A stretch of 64,000 nt of DNA from Hyaloscypha bicolor E (Eukaryota > Ascomycota > Leotiomycetes > Helotiales > Hyaloscyphaceae): assembly GCF_002865645.1 (NCBI RefSeq), contig NW_020194555.1:1054001-1118000 (forward strand). Direction: 5' to 3'. The translations under genes and the position numbers were made by a program. Each line of letters opens with the position of its first letter. Within the stretch, counting starts at the first letter, position 1. Shown in pieces: positions 47,551 through 59,579 of this stretch. The notes under the pieces are model-generated. The model searched no databases. It was not told the DNA's origin and saw only the letters and a program-made list of their open reading frames with translations.

Positions 47551-50500
47551 CTGTTTTAAAATATTTATTTATAGGTATATACTTATTATTAACTTTGTTT
47601 TTAGAGAAGTACTAGAATTTATTTCTTTTAATAAATTACTTAAGTTAATTCCTAATATATATTCTTTAAAATATAGTATTATTAAGCTTTTCTAATATAT
47701 AGTATTCTTTTAGTTAATCTATATACCTTACTTTATATAGGCTAAGCTAGTAGTATAGTAGTTTCGTATTTCTTAACTTGTCTTAATTTATTAATTTAAT
47801 ATTATATATAAGAACTAGATCTTTTTCAGAAATAGGCTTTAAATAAATCTAATAAGTAATATTAAATTACTCTTTTCTTTCTCGGTATTTTCTATTCTTC
47901 TTTATTCTGGTTTCTTTAATATCTTTATTTCTTATTTATATTTACTTTATATATATTTCTAGAAGTATTTCTTTATTTAAATATTCTCTAGATTAAAAAG
48001 CGAGTTTTTATAGGTAATATAGCTTCCTTATTATAGATTATATAAAAGAAAGTAAATCTAGTTAGTCTATATATAGTAACTCGGTTAGTAAATAAAATAT
48101 ATAATAGCAAATCTATCTAAGGCTTCTTTTTACCTATTATAAGTACTATAAGTACTTAAATAATTAGTTAATATCCTCTTTTAATTATATTATTTCCCTT
48201 GAAATTATAGGCCAAAATAATAATTCTATTAATTCCTAGCTTATTAAGTTCCTGAGTTATTACTTCTTTAAATTCCGATTTGCTATTTACCTTAAGCTAG
48301 CTAAATAAACTATACCTATAAATAATTTCTTCCTAAATAAACTTAGTAATTTTCTTACTAGTTAGGTTCTTTAAAAGTCTAGCCTTAACCTATTCTGAGA
48401 AATTATCTCTAGTAATAACTAGCGAGTTATATTCTTTATAGTCTAGTAGTTTAATTATATTAATCTTAAGGTAATAGAAAAAAGATATAGCTTTTATTAG
48501 ATATAGAGTTTTTTCTTATCTTCTTTTATTCTTATACTAATAGATCTTATAAGTATTAATATACTTCTATATATAATTATAGTAATTTTCCTAATAATAA
48601 TAGCTAGCTACTAAGTAAAAAGTACTTTTTTTCCCGGTATATCTAATCTTATTATATAGCTCTTTAATAATAATTTCCCTTTATTCTTAATTATTAATAA
48701 TAAGCCAAGGTAAATATACTTTAAATACTACTTTCTATAGTAATTAATCTCTTATATTATAATTTAAAGCTTTTCTGTTTAACTTTCGAAACTTGGCTCT
48801 AGATATTTTTTCTGGTCTAAAAAGTATTATAAGATATTATATAATATTCTAGTATTATTTGAAATAGCTATTATCTAAGGAATCTAGTAAAATAGTCGGG
48901 TTATTAAGTAAAGTATAGGAGTTAGTATTATTATTTATTATTTTGCTAGAGGTTATATATAAAAGGCTATAGCCTTTACTATATAATTTCTGGATTTTAT
49001 TATTTTTTTAATATTACTAATTTGTTTCTAGATATAGTAAGGCTTTAATTATTAATCTCTAGTAATTAGATACTATTATTTAAATATCTAATAAAGAGCT
49101 TAGGAATCGGATTTCTCAAAATAATATTATATAACTAAACCGGAACTGCTTCCTTTAACTAAACTTTCTATCTAATAGGTACTATTCTAATAGTATTAAG
49201 CTCTATTACTAATTATTTATTAATATTCTTATTATTTTTAGTATTACTTTCTTACTATAAATGTCTTAATAATTCATTAGTAATAATATACTTAGTTTTT
49301 TTAATATACTTGACTTTAAAATTAAATAGTTGAATTTATACTAGCTAATAAGTAACTAGAGCTTTAGGAAAATCCGTAGCTACTTTACTTAGCTATATAA
49401 CGAGTATATTAGTATCTAGTTTAAGAATAAAGTAAACTTTATATAGCTAGAATTATATTTTCTATAGATATTTTACTAGCTCTTAGTATTTTCTTTTAAT
49501 AATATTATATTTCTATTTAGTATTATTCTAAATTCTAGACTTGTATTATATAACTCTTTTTTTCCCTTTATTATTATATTAACTAAGTATTTCGCCTTAT
49601 TTATCTAGGCTAGTATTTACTACTAATATAATTATTTCCTAATTTTCTAATAAATTATAGTATAACTTATAGAATATTAGAGTAGTAATAAGCTTTTCTT
49701 AAAGAATTTATATAGCTTATTTTTATTTATTATCTCAGTTTCATATTATATCTTTCCTTATTAAGTAATAAATGGGTTTAGTAATAATTATAAAGCCTTT
49801 AATTCAAATATAGTAATAAATAATAATTCTAATAAATGCCTTGCCTTTAGTTATATTATTATAATATTCCTATCTTAAGATTTTAGTAATTCCTGAATTT
49901 AAAAGACTTCTCCCAAATACTTTATAGACAAATCTAAAAATAACTATACTATTATAATAGAACTATAATTTTTCTCTAATACTAGCTTTAGCTTATTTAA
50001 TTCTATTTAAGGTTATATTTAGGTTTTAAAAGTATTTAAATATAAAATACCGAATTTCAGGTAAAATAAGCTACTTATTATAGTCTATATAAGGTCTCTT
50101 AACTCTAATATTATTAATAAATAGTATAGTAATTTTAGGAAATAGATTTTCTAGAATAGTTATAATAACCTATATAAACTATATAACGGAATTAGTAGCT
50201 TCCTGAGATAATACAGTTATTCTTAATAGTTCTAGAGATATTATAAATATAGTTAAATCTTTATTATGGATATCTAGTATAAGTTAATTATATCCGGAAA
50301 AGAAATTAATTAGAGAAATATAAGTATATCTAGTAAATTTCTTTGAGATCTTATTAGTAAATAGAAGTAGGTTAGTATCTTATAAGGTTACTAAATTTAT
50401 TTTTATAGTAGTATTAATTAGTTTATAAGTTCTAGTAATCTTTTTTATAATTAAGAATTATAGATTTTAGTAAGATTTATTATATTTCTTAAGAATTTTA

Positions 50501-52700
50501 TAATCTAGGTATTCTAATAGTATTTTTACTATTACTAATACTAGAGCTTTAAAATATGGGAAATTCTTCTCTTACTAGGCCTTATACTTAATAGTCTTAA
50601 TTAGAATAAGTAAGCTAATATTTTTATAGACTTTTCTTACTTCTTTCTAATTAAATATAATTATACTTTCTTAATTAATTATTAATTCTTGAAATATAGC
50701 TAGTTTCTTTTCCTAGAGCCAGTTACTAATATTTAATTATTTAAGACATTTTAAAGTAAGTTATAAATCTCTTAAAATAGCTAATATTCTTAGTAAAAGA
50801 TAATTCTTATATTTTCTAATATATTTCTATAAGTATTCTCTAGCTTTAGATTTCTTAAACTAGTTCGGATATTTACTAGGGCCTTTTCTAGTTCTATTAT
50901 TAGTATTTACTAGTTAAATTTTCTTATTCTTTATTTTATATATTCTTGTAACTAGAAATAAACTATAATTATTATCTTTTTCTTTAAAAGCTATAGTTAT
51001 TTTCTTTAGTATTCTTTTTATCTAATTTCCGGAATTTATAATCTTTCTATTTAGTTTCTTTCTAGTTAGGTATAAAGAGTATCTTTTTGTCTAGTATTTT
51101 AATATACCTTTTTTAAGCTCTTATATATTTTAGAATTCTATTTAGTTTTAGGTTTTATATTTCTTAGCCTCAGGAATATATTTCTTTATTATTAGAAGAT
51201 ATTACTTTATTTCTTTTTTAGAAATATCTTTATTTAATATTCTTTTTATTTCTTTTTCTATTAAATCCGGAACTATTCTTAATAATATTTTAATTAGAGC
51301 CTTTTCTGCTTTAGTTTCTCTAAAAATATTATTAATTTCCTAAACTTCTAAACCTAAAATAAAATTTTTTATAGGAAATCCTAGCGTTTTCTTATTTCTC
51401 CTAATATTATTACTAGTTATAATATTAGGCTTTATTTTTTATTTTTATTTTTATTTTTAGTTTCTTATTTTATATTACTTAATTCCTTAATTCTAGGAGC
51501 TTAATACTCTTAAACTATTACTTTTTTCTATTTCCCGGTATTTCTTAAAAGTAAAATAATTATAATAGTATAGGTATTCTAGTTATTTTTAGGATTAGTA
51601 AATCTTTTATTTTATAAATTATTACTTTTATATATAATTTTTATTTTTATTTTTACTAAAAATAGTTAATTAAGTAGGATCTTTAAAGCTTCTTTAACTA
51701 GGAAGAATATATTTTTATATTCTATTCTATTTATAATCTTAGCTCTAAGCTTTATTATTTCTATAAATCCAAATTTTGGCCTAATAATAATAAATATTTA
51801 ATAATCTATAGTATTATATATTACTTTACTAATATTTCTAGAGATTTTTTTAGAAAGAATATTAATTTTAGCTCTAATATTAATTATTTCTTTATATTTA
51901 ATATTTCTTTAAGGTCCTCGAAATATAAATTAGAGATATAAAGATTATATAATATATTTATAAGCTAGTAATATCTGAATATTAATACTATTATTTTTAA
52001 ATTAAATAATTCTATTAGTATTAGGTACCTAAGCTAGTATTTCTAATCTCTTAAATATTCTATTTATTATATAAGCTATAGCTACTAGTTTTATAAATCT
52101 TCTAGTATATTTAATTATACTTAATATAATAGTATTTCCTATTTATAAGATAGTAAGATAGGAAATATTATCCTTAATTTATTAGTTCTAAAGTATAATA
52201 GCTAGATCTGGTATTTTTAAGATATTAATAAGTATTCTTATTTCTTTCTAAGTTCTTGGGAATAGAATAATTACTTTCTTTAGTAATCTTATTAGAATAT
52301 TATTAACTTTAGAAGCCCTATACTTATTATAACTAAGAGTATACTAGGTTCCTAATTTGTTTTATTTATTCCCGGAACTATTAATATTTATATTCTTAGC
52401 TAGGCTATTTCCTTATTTATTATTTCTCGAAATAGTATTTTTCTAGCCTCTTATATAGGATAGCTTTTCTTTTATTCTGGCTCGTTTTTAGAAAACCTTT
52501 TTAGCTATTTCTATTTCTTTTTCTTTTTCCTTAATAAGAAACCTATTATAGTATTAATAGAAATACTATTTATAGCCAAATCTTAATATTATTTATTAAT
52601 TTCAGAACCTAAAGTATTAGTAATTCTAATATAATTTCTTCTAAGATAAAGTAGTTATTTAGATTCCCTAGGTATAACTTGCTTACTTTTATATATAGAT
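47550..52700 (-). pseudogene. Gypsy pol (RT, RNase H, integrase), RIP-mutated
   Basis: Reading minus. The RT palm is seen near 50290 as INFFSGYNQLILDI (family 'LLDxFSGYDQxxL'), then a QEATNSV block, then LFINNIRVKRPYIDYN near 50120 (family 'FLDDIxVKGPxxDY', both catalytic Asp now Asn). Next are an AFIRIIIYYYI connection segment and RNase H near 49620 (EIIILVVNTSLD, equivalent to 'ILxVDAS'). Integrase lies at about 48480-48180: YKEYNSLVITRDNFSEQVKA, then KEVITQELNKLGINRIIILA and a closing RGY. After it come FTFFYIIYNKEAILPIKT and, near 47600, a NQLKQF end resembling 'GNRLKRF'. The Asp-to-Asn and Arg-to-stop changes are those that G-to-A and C-to-T mutation gives. The start of pol is not delimited. 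Confidence 0.88.
48951..48985. repeat. LTR-like palindromic module inside pol
   Basis: GTTATATATAAAAGGCTATAGCCTTTACTATATAA-type sequence here matches, apart from transitions, the palindromic centre of the right LTR (55438-55472, around AAAAGGCCGCAGCCTTTGCC). It lies between the RNase H and integrase parts of pol. Confidence 0.5.
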
Positions 52701-55229
52701 TCCGGTTAGCTAGTTTTCTTTTCTTTTTCTTGCCTAGTAAACTAGATATCTCTTATTAATCTCTAGATATTTTTAGGTCAAGTATTTAAGTTATAATTAA
52801 ATTCTTTTCCTTAAACTTAGGGAATGATTTAGTTAAACTACTAGTATTTACTAGTAAGGAAAAAGGAAATACTTTCTTATTTAGGCTTAAATAGCCCTTT
52901 ATATTATCTTTTATTAAATTAGTAAGTATATCTATAGTTTATAAGTTCTTTTATTAATAGATAATAGAACTAAGAGATATAAATATATTCTGAATTAATA
53001 TTATTATTCTTATTTCTGCTATAGTACTTATAGTAAATTTGTTCTTTTAGTTCTGGATCTATATTATAGGCCGCATTAACTTAAGTAGTATTTTCTAATT
53101 ATACTTGAGACTAATTTTCTCTAGAATATAGTTATCTAGATTCTTTGCCTAGTCTAGCTCGACTATTATAGCTACTATAGTATTCTTTATATTTTTTACT
53201 ATAATTTCTAGTATATTCTTTCTAAAGACCCGAATTATATTTACTAGGCTATTAATATTATTATACTAGCTATAATTAACTAGGTTATATAAGCAGGCTA
53301 CGGATATTCTCTCGAATTATAATAGTAATTATATTAAGTTATTTCTATAAGTTCTTTTAAGTTATAGTAATAACAGATAGTTTTTCCAGACTTCTTACTA
53401 GCTAATTAATATTATTTTCCTTGGGTTTATTACTTTTAATAGGTTTTATATAATTAGCTACTAGCTAGGTTCTTTTTTTACTTATATCTATAGTAGCTTT
53501 AGGAAATATAATAGAAGGAACTAGTAAAAAATAATTGTTTTCTGGCTTGGGAACTATATTATAAACTATTATATTCAAGTATTCTTATCTAAATCTAGAT
53601 ATATCTGGGTTATTAGTAATATTAAAATAGTATTTCTTCTTTTTATATTAATAGGATATTATTACCTTCTTATATATCTTACTATATTTATAGGTAGAAA
53701 TATTTATAGGCTCGAAGTTTGTATTCTTAAGAATATAATTTCTTACTAGAATAGATAATTCCCTTATGAATTCTCGATACTAAGTAATTTTATTTATTTC
53801 TTTTCTTTTTAGTAATTCCTTTAATATTCTATTAAATATATTAATATAAGACTTGAAAAAGATTTCTCTATTTTAGGCTTATATAATAATCTAATTAAGA
53901 AAGTCGCGGCTAATTTTAAATATTTCCTAGTTATATTCTCGGAATTCCTTTAATAAGGCCTTAAAGAACTTAATCTCCTAGTAATTTCCTAGATTATTAG
54001 TATAGTACTCTAATATAGCTTTAATCTAATTCTTATAAATAGAAGAAATATAATAAATAATTCTTTCTTTTTTATTATTATTAGGAATATAATAGTTCTT
54101 ATATATATTTATATATTATTCTAAAAATATAGAAATATTATTTCCCTGAAATTATAGTATTTTAGAAGCTCTTATAAATAATAGATTTAAATCCGGTACT
54201 AGTATATACTTGTTCTTAGCTATATTAATCTTAATAATTTCTTTTATAATTAATTATAGAATTTCTATATCTAAGATTTTTACTAATAAGGTTCCTAAAG
54301 AACTAACTTCTCGTTTAAATATATCTTTTGGTTTAGGAACCGGAATTAGGGAAAAACTAGTTAATAATAATAGATATAGTCAAGATTTAAGTTTTAGTAC
54401 TAGTAGTAATAAGATAGTAGCTTTTCTAGTCTTATTCCTATTACTTATACTTTCTTTCCTATTTCTTTAGCTTAATACCTATAGTATTTTCCCTCAATTT
54501 TACTAAACTAGGTATATCTATTAATATTATTAAAAGTAATAATAAAAATAATAAATATAATTTTACTAATTTTTCTAACTTTCTAAAAAAAAATTCGTTT
54601 TTTTACTTAGTATTTATTTCTTTTTCTAGAAGCTTCTCTAGTTTATTTATATAATTTCTTATTTCCGATTTCTTTTTAATTCTTATTTCTAATTCCTGCT
54701 TATTATTTTACTTGAAATTAAGGATATTTTCTCTTTTAGATATTTTTTCTGAACTTAGAAATAAGCTTTTTTACTAAAACTAATACTGCCTTTACTTTAG
54801 TCTTTATTATAACTAAAAATAATATATAAATTAATAATATAATTCTATTTCCGAGTACTAAAGTCTAATTCTAACTAAGGTCTAACTTATATTATCTTAG
54901 TATAATTTTTCTTATTCTATTTCCTTTACTTCTTTTCTTTCTATAGTTAGCCTCTATTTCTACTACTTCTATATACTATACTAGTAACTATATCTTGTAG
55001 CTAACCTGTATTCAAGTCGCTAGATATATCGGAAATTAATATAAGATACTAAAATTAATACTTGTATATCCTTAATATTTTGGCCTTAGATATAAGGTAT
55101 TATAATAGCCCTTTTCTCTCCTAACTTACTAAGCTAATAATTCGCCTTATAGATATCCCTCAGAACTTTATAAAAGTATTACCTTAATTATAAAGTTTCT
55201 ATCCTTCCTGTATTACTTACTATAAAATA
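52700..55229 (-). pseudogene. Gypsy gag and 5' region, RIP-mutated
   Basis: The minus strand holds a readable frame from about 54700 down to 52700 with RIP-type stops. It has Lys/Arg-rich and polar segments, including a possible degenerate zinc knuckle near 53050 (spacing IYYKYYSRNKNNNINSEY, where Tyr can derive from Cys). Position between the 5' LTR and RT is the main ground for calling it gag. A protease motif was not found. The plus-strand frame at 54210-54470 is a shadow. Confidence 0.55.
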
Positions 55230-55532
55230 TATAAGAGGGAAACTATAATAAGATAAAAACCTATATAAAGTATACCAGAGTATAAAACGTAACTTAATAG
55301 CAAAATAATAAATCAAAAGTATAAATAGTAAAGCATAAATAGTATATAGTATGCAAAAGCTTAATTAATTAAATACTCATAAAGAATTATTCTCTAAGTC
55401 TATAGAAAAACCAGCTTTCTTATGTGATTTCCGCAAGTCACGTGCAAAAGGCCGCAGCCTTTGCCATGTGACCTAAACCTCAAAACCGCCAAAACAACAT
55501 GATTTTTGACGAGTACGGCCTGCCGTACTATA
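55230..55532 (-). repeat. 5' LTR of the Gypsy element (303 bp, half unmutated)
   Basis: The left half (55230 to about 55410) is AT-rich like its partner. From about 55415 to 55532 it retains CpA/TpG, including CACGTG, GGCCGCAGCC and TACGGCCTGCCGTA. It carries a 14-bp tandem duplication absent from the other LTR. As the 5' LTR in the element's own orientation it would have driven transcription. Confidence 0.9.
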
Positions 55533-55900
55533 CTAGTAATATGGCTCTATTAACTATTATAAAGATAGGCCGTAACTATATTAATGTAATATATACCTGG
55601 CCCCAGGATAGTAGAGCTATTAATACTAGAGCCTTTATATTATAAAGGAGTAAGCCGTTGAGTAGTAATAAGAATAGATTAAGTAATAGTAATCCCGATC
55701 TCGGTAGTAATAGTAATGGGTGCTCGAGCGAGAACAAGCTCGGCCATTCAGGTATAAGGACGAATGCCCTGTAGGATCCTATAGACGAGCGGCGCTTGCT
55801 AGTATATAAGAAGGAGGGCAAGTCTTGGAAGTATATCTTCCGCAAGTTTCTAGGCAGGACTTAGCCTATAGTACGTATATGTTTGAATATTATATAGGCT
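55533..55900 (+). pseudogene. SANT/Myb-like DNA-binding fragment
   Basis: Directly right of the LTR the plus strand is open as MALLTIIKIGRNYINVIYTW at 55542 onward, interrupted by TAA and TAG. Further on, about 55755-55870, it gives DPIDERRLLVYKKEGKSWKY, then IFRKFLGRT. This resembles fungal Myb/SANT-like modules ('W...DE.RL..YKK.G.SW..IF..FP.RT..AVR.RW'). The two Trp of that pattern at the start and after GRT are replaced by, or adjacent to, TAG. Only the C-terminal module survives. The upstream part may lie left of the Gypsy element. The open minus-strand frame at 55576-55845 is a shadow. Confidence 0.5.
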
Positions 55901-56242
55901 AGAGGCGAGTAGGCTTTCTCGCACAGGTAGACAGGCGCTAGCTCAAGCTATATGTGCCTACTTGTTTCTGGTATTTGCCGGGACGAATATCTAGAAAGAA
56001 CTTTATCTTTCTGTCGGCCAGTCCCAATACTAGAGCAGTTATAGTCGAGGGAAGCGGCGTTTAAGGCGAGTAGGATAGTGAAATAGTATAAAAGAAAATG
56101 GAGAGGTTGATATCGGAAGGAGACATAAGGCGTAACGTCTTTACTAGAAATAATTAATGTATTATATATGTTTATTAATGTCCTAGTATTATTGTCTCAT
56201 ATAGTTTCCTGATTCCCTTATAGCCACAAAATAAACTCTCGC
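55901..56242. other. Spacer, no gene seen
   Basis: Mixed composition between the SANT-like fragment and the FunK1 pseudogene, with no readable frame of note. Confidence 0.4.
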
Positions 56243-58350
56243 CTATATAATTGCCTGTTCCTCCTTCCACAGACGGTCTATTACTCTACTAAATATATCT
56301 ATTATCCCATTATATATTATATTATAGTCTCGGAATATACCAGTAAAGATTACGCTATCTTTAATCGGGAAGAGGATGCTTCGGAGCTCTCGAGCCAGTT
56401 ATTTGAGTTCCTTGAACTTTGGTGCAAATTCCGTAAAAATATCCTCAAATCCATTTTTATTTATGTGGCCACGCTTCGTATTAGCGATTTCTGCGTATGT
56501 CCCAGTATACTAATCCCGTAGTCTACTTGTCTTAATTGGTCTCACCTTTCTCTTATCTGACTTTGAGCTTAGTGCGTCTGTTTCCTCCACGCCGGCTACC
56601 TCTTCGTAACTATAGCGGATATATATTCATATAAAGACGTAGAAAAGTAACTTCAGATCGTGCCGGTATGTGTGGCCTTTGCCCTGAAGTACCTCGATTA
56701 ACATAAACTGCATAGTGCCTGTCTAGTGACTCGCTCTACTAGGAATACTATTTAACTTCTTTCCTAAATCCATATTAATCAGATATCCTTTTAACTTCCT
56801 TCTAGTAATAGGCTTCGTAATAATAATATTATTCTCAGAAATATCTTAATAAAGTATTTTCTCATCTTTTAGTAAAGACTTATTACCTATAATAGTATCT
56901 CAAGGCGCCTCTAAAAGCTCTATAACCGATTAGTAGGAGTAAAGTGGCCGTCCAGCTAGCGATATTACTAAGTAGTAGTGTATTCGGTTACCGTACGTCT
57001 CACTTTTATAGCCTGCCAGACTATCGGCCTCGGTTTCTTGAATACTGTGGACATTAGTAGTATCTGAGTCGCGGTTTCCGGTTCGGCCGTCCCCTGATCT
57101 GGATCGCTTCATTCCACTACTCCCCTTAGCAAATCCCTCTTCTCTTTTCCTTTTCTGGCCAGAAGACATTGACGTACTGCTGGTACTGATTCCTAGTCCC
57201 GTTAATCGAGCACTACTGCTTCTTGATCTTCCTGTGAGGCTTCTTGTTCTCGAGTATACTTGGCTAGACTCCGTACTGCCATTGACCCAAGAAGATTTGC
57301 CCGAGAGCTTCCGTGGGGCGCCAAACTTCAAGCCTGCCCGTAAATGTGCAATAGTATCTGCGCTTCCATTAATAGTAATCTGCTTATGATAGAACTATTC
57401 AGTAATGCCTTTGATTCCTCTGTCCTTGGCCAACTTTAATAAGTCTCCCTCTCATTGCCTTTTATTAGATAGCCAAGCGAACTTCACCACGTACTCCCAG
57501 TTCGCTGAGCCGGGTCTCCTTCCTCGATAGCACGTTGTTCCCCGGTACACTATTGCCTTTATCGAAGCAATTAGCTAGTCCTCCAAAGAGATCCTCAAAT
57601 CCCGTGCGACGATATACTTGCCGGTCTCATTACGCTTAATGAACGTATTTAACCCTAACTCCGCGTCCGTTATTAGCGCATACCCAATAATAACCCTAAT
57701 AAACTGCTCTGGCTCTTTGTGAATATTGAATTTCTCGGAGCTATAAGGGCCAGATCTGTCGAATACCCAAAGCCGTATTAGGCTTTTGCAGATCATAAAT
57801 CCAGGTACGAATCGCCGCTCCGGTTAACTTCCAAATACTTCACGTATATATCCTGCCAATTATACTAGTGTTTTTACAGATTAATCCTTATTAGGATTCT
57901 GTTTATATTCTCTAATAACAAGTATATTAGACTAGTCGTACTCGCCGTCCGGTAAGGCAGTATTAGCGGGGGTAAGGAAAATATCAAGCTTGCGATTAGC
58001 CTCCGAGCCCCTTAATACTTTATTCGCTAATATGTAGTATCTGCGGCAAAGTCTACTAAAGAAAGTATCCTGGAACTTCATGAACTACTTAAAGAATAGA
58101 CCTTAAAGTAAAGGCTCTGGCTACCCGCTCTAGTAACCCTCTATATACTAAGCTCTCGACTCTTTATAAATATCCCTTGCATTATTCGTCTAGGGCTTCC
58201 CTTTAAAGTATTACTCGGAGAAGCTACTAATATTATAATAGACTTGCCCGGTAAGTTCTTCGAGTATTTACTAATTAACTTTATTATGTGTCTATTTAAT
58301 ACCCCTCTAAGAAGCCGAGCTAGATTATAGTGGCGTATTAAAGACGGCTT
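56243..58350 (-). pseudogene. FunK1-type fungal protein kinase, full-length frame with RIP stops
   Basis: Minus strand, with one frame followed from about 57800 to a final stop at 56243-56245; readable sequence extends to about 58350. Markers in order: FQDTFFSRLCRRYYILANKV, LTPANTALPDGEYD, YIREVFGSQPERRFVPGF, IRLWVFDRSGPYSSEKF (the FunK1 signature), VIIGYALITDAELGLNTF, IVYRGTTCYRG, WEYVVKFAW and a Ser-rich linker containing KRKREEG. Then ILY-stop-DISENNIII near 56840 (catalytic HRD loop, His to Tyr and Arg to stop), INMDLGKKL (DFG-equivalent), TGTMQFMLIEVL and GKGHTYRHDL. The end reads FSRVIDRLWKEEQAII. At least eight internal TAG/TGA/TAA codons sit where Trp, Gln or Arg belong; no frameshift is needed between 57800 and 56243. 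FunK1 genes form large families in fungi. Their cellular role is poorly known. Confidence 0.9.
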
Positions 58351-58830
58351 TCTCGAAGGCAGTTAGTAGGGTTAATTATTTCGGGCTAGTAAGTGTGATT
58401 AGGTCAAATATAGTATATTATATCTTTATATTAGGGGAATTATTAGTAACTAGTTCCACTAAAGGAATTATTAACTTAATATTGAAATTACTAGAGCCAA
58501 CTTTAGATCCAAGGCTAAATAGATCCGTATAAAGGCGAGTTTTGCGATTAATCCGCGAATATAGGATACGAGCGGCCGGAAAGGTCTATAAGGCTCTAAT
58601 AAGATCAAGAACCAGATCTTCTATATACGTTAGGAAGATAATTAGTTAGTAAATAGTAATACTAACCTGAGGCAGATTCTGTAGAAAGAATATCCTTAAT
58701 AGCACAAGAAGATCTAATAAAACCTAGACACGCTTGAGATAATTCAAACTAGTAATAAAAAGTAACTAATTCTTCTTTAATTACTTCTTTATATTATTAT
58801 ACGTTTGGACTACCCTTAAGCAGTTGGCTT
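58351..58830. other. Upstream region of the FunK1 relic, unassigned
   Basis: Moderately AT-rich sequence that may hold the FunK1 N-terminus or promoter. No independent frame is recognised. Confidence 0.35.
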
Positions 58831-58832
58831 CT

Positions 58833-59108
58833 GGGGCTTCCTGAAAAATACGGGTCACGTGAGGAATACCAGAATCTCTCTCTTCTAGGGAATCGCACAT
58901 TGGAATACGATTATGTCCAAATTCTTAGGGTTTAGCTTAGGATAAGAGAGAAGAAGCTCAAGTACCTTTCTCTTTATTTTAGTAGTTCTGAAATATAAGG
59001 GGCTTTTATTATAATTTTTTAAAGCTCAGGAAAAGAGAAAGGGAATTCTTAAGGCTTTAGCTAGCTCTCGGGGCTTCCTAAAAAATACAGGTCACGTGAG
59101 GAATACCA
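58833..59108. repeat. 39-bp direct repeat, 198-nt spacer
   Basis: GGGGCTTCCT(G/A)AAAAATAC through AGGAATACCA occurs at 58833-58871 and 59070-59108. The copies differ at two positions, both G to A in the second copy. Each contains TCACGTGAGG. They may be ends of a small element or parts of a repeated promoter. Confidence 0.7.
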
Positions 59109-59579
59109 AAAAAAAACCTGGCCTTACTTTACTCTTCTCTTCTTCTTCTCTTTACTACTCTCCCTTTTATTTATATTATAGACCCTTCCTGCTTTTATAT
59201 TATCTATAAGCAAAATTAGCCTGCTTCTAACTTTATTATAGAACGGGCTAAGATATATAAGAGCTATAATTACTATCGAGTTTATATTTCCCCCCTTTTC
59301 CTAGCTTAACTAACTAGTTAATAGGCCCGGTTAGCTACTAATTATGCCTAGCAGTGCCCTGCCTTATAAGAACTTAATCCGAATACTCTCCCTATCTCTC
59401 GGTAATAATAATAGTTAATTACGGATATCTCTACGGACGAGCTAGCCCTATAGCACTAGTAACGGATCCGTTAACCGTCCGTTGCGGCCCTAGTTTATAT
59501 TATAGAGGACTCTCCTACTAACTCACCTACTATATAGCCTCCTGCCTTTCTTTCCCGCTTCCGGCCAGCTCCTATATAT
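59109..59579. other. Region upstream of the Helitron open frame
   Basis: Less AT-rich, with C/T-rich tracts (59130-59165) and an inverted pair (AACGGATCCGTT, 59461-59472). The Helitron 5' end (a TC after an A) must lie here or further left, but cannot be placed without another copy. Confidence 0.4.

Larger units (their letters stand above)
42462..55532 (-). mobile_element. Near-complete 13.07-kb Ty3/Gypsy LTR retrotransposon
   Basis: Two direct LTRs (42462-42750 and 55230-55532) enclose reading frames on the minus strand in Gypsy order: gag-like region, RT, RNase H, integrase. Both LTRs begin TA and end TA on either strand, as expected of the canonical TG...CA after RIP. A polypurine tract (AGGGGGTCAGA on the minus strand) abuts the left, 3' LTR. 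CTAG flanks the element on both sides (42458-42461 and 55533-55536), consistent with a 4-5-bp target duplication. All coding frames contain RIP-type stops. It is longer than usual for Gypsy (commonly 5-8 kb) because of a 5-kb segment after integrase that includes an extra long frame. Confidence 0.88.

Noticed and set aside
54210..54470. Hydrophobic 86-codon plus-strand frame inside the Gypsy 5' region
   Set aside because: Antisense shadow of the gag-region frame in AT-rich DNA; hydrophobicity follows from A/T composition.
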